Source of the DNA: Pseudomonadales bacterium
GTDB taxonomy: Bacteria; Pseudomonadota; Gammaproteobacteria; Pseudomonadales; Pseudohongiellaceae
Assembly (NCBI GenBank): GCA_022763285.1
Contig: JALEHB010000221.1
Location: 1 to 33,259 of the forward strand
DNA: 33,259 nucleotides
Reading direction: 5' to 3'
Shown here piece after piece: positions 32,556 to 33,259 of this stretch. The notes beneath the pieces are model-generated. The model saw nothing but the letters and a program-made list of their open reading frames with translations, made no database searches and was not told where the DNA came from. Each line of letters starts with the position of its first letter. Within the stretch, counting starts at the first letter, position 1. The position numbers and the translations under genes are program-made.

Positions 32556-32855
32556 ATGAAGTTGCTTGGTCGTGAAGACATCAGACCATTGCTTGAGGAA
32601 AGTTTTGCCAGCTCAGGACTGTTGCTGCATGAGCGGGAGCTGGGCGCAGAGTTTTTCAATCTGAGAAGTGGAATAGCCGGAGAGCTGTTTCAGCTTTTCG
32701 AAAATTATGGTCAAAAACTGGCGCTGGTGGTGCCTGACCCCCGTATCTACAGCAAGCATTTTCTGGATTTGGTGGCGGAGCACAGAAACCATAGTCGCAT
32801 ACGCTTTTTTGGTGACGAGAAAAAAGCTCGGGCCTGGCTGGGCCGGTCCGGATAA
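32556..32855 (+). CDS. DUF4180 family protein
   Basis: A 99-residue protein behind AGGATG (about 9 bases before ATG). The pattern FFNLRSGIAGELFQLFENYG, then LALVVPDPRIYSKHFLDLVAEH and FFGDEKKARAWL, matches the DUF4180 family, whose members have an N-terminal region with F-L-x-G-x-G-E and a C-terminal helix. Function is unknown. It is flanked by a 75-base gap on the left and 15 bases before the YbjQ gene. Confidence 0.8.
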   Translation: MKLLGREDIRPLLEESFASSGLLLHERELGAEFFNLRSGIAGELFQLFENYGQKLALVVPDPRIYSKHFLDLVAEHRNHSRIRFFGDEKKARAWLGRSG

Positions 32856-32870
32856 AACAGGGGAAGCATT

Positions 32871-33191
32871 ATGATCAGGTCTACAACACCCACCTTGCAG
32901 GGGCGTGAAATTACGGAATACAAAGGCATCGTCTTCGGCGAGGCAATTCTGGGAGCCCATATCTTCAAGGATATCTTTGGCGCAGTGCGCGATATCGTCG
33001 GAGGCCGCGCCGGTGCCTATGAGGAGGAACTGGGCCGGGCCAGGGATATCGCCTTCCAGGAACTCGAAGCCGAGGCTCACGCCATGGGAGCCAATGCCAT
33101 AGTTGGTATTGTCATGGATTACGAAGTCATTGGCATGAAAGGCGGCATGATGATGGTCAGCGTCAGCGGCACTGCCGTCAAGGTCAAATAA
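32871..33191 (+). CDS. YbjQ/UPF0145 family heavy-metal-binding-like protein
   Basis: A 106-residue protein, standard length for Ybj[61 protein letters not shown] and [11 protein letters not shown] are all family landmarks. The family forms pentameric rings; a metal-binding role was suggested but is not established. GGGGAA lies before ATG. The remaining 68 bases to the window edge hold no clear feature. Confidence 0.9.
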   Translation: MIRSTTPTLQGREITEYKGIVFGEAILGAHIFKDIFGAVRDIVGGRAGAYEEELGRARDIAFQELEAEAHAMGANAIVGIVMDYEVIGMKGGMMMVSVSGTAVKVK

Positions 33192-33259
33192 TCGCCGCCG
33201 ATTCGCACTTGTCTGAATCCTGACCTAGACTGTTGGCAAGGGCGCCAAGCCCGTGACAG

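Noticed and set aside
32477-32556. Minus-strand 26-residue ORF with a CDYC motif overlapping the end of the DUF1330 gene
   Set aside because: It lacks a ribosome-binding site, is mostly antisense to the gap and gene ends, and the CxxC is likely chance.

Overview
The window reads as chromosome of an aquatic-type gammaproteobacterium. The lipopolysaccharide (LPS) genes give the clearest affiliation: waaF-waaC-waaG followed by a carbamoyltransferase, as in the Pseudomonas core cluster, plus a gammaproteobacterial LpxL, a fused HldE and a Kdo transferase. I cannot name the genus. Coding density is high. I see no tRNA, rRNA, insertion sequence, phage gene or CRISPR array.

Region 1 (1-283) is the C-terminal tail of a hydantoinase/oxoprolinase subunit cut by the window edge. 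Region 2 (484-14280) is the unusual part: twelve same-strand genes, apparently one envelope module. They encode a secreted TPR protein with a TonB-like C-terminus, a serine-rich lipoprotein, a second lipoprotein, a membrane-anchored TPR protein, a membrane-anchored PEGA/FGE-like protein lacking the catalytic cysteines, a small acidic secreted protein, a MotA/TolQ/ExbB-family proton channel, a degenerate Hsp70/actin-like protein, two paralogous VWA proteins, and two lipoproteins. The VWA proteins begin with a single helix carrying an Asp in an FLDVxxCGFGA context, which resembles the proton-pathway helix of ExbD/TolR/MotB. My reading is an undescribed proton-driven envelope machine in which VWA domains replace the usual ExbD/TolR periplasmic domain. 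That is inference from domain order and motifs.

Region 3 (14318-17755) holds an M48 lipoprotein protease and a stand-alone PilB/GspE-type ATPase. Region 4 (17828-30309) is an LPS core and lipid A neighbourhood: waaF, waaC, waaG and the carbamoyltransferase in a tight forward operon; lpxL and a GT-C-like membrane glycosyltransferase on the minus strand; hldE forward from a divergent promoter region; a minus-strand FAD oxidoreductase/aldo-keto reductase pair; and waaA forward. Together they make ADP-heptose (HldE), add Kdo (WaaA), heptose (WaaC, WaaF), hexose (WaaG) and probably a carbamoyl group, and acylate lipid A (LpxL).

Region 5 (30310-33259) contains pepQ on the minus strand and, divergently, four small housekeeping or uncharacterised genes: MAPEG, DUF1330, DUF4180 and YbjQ-family.
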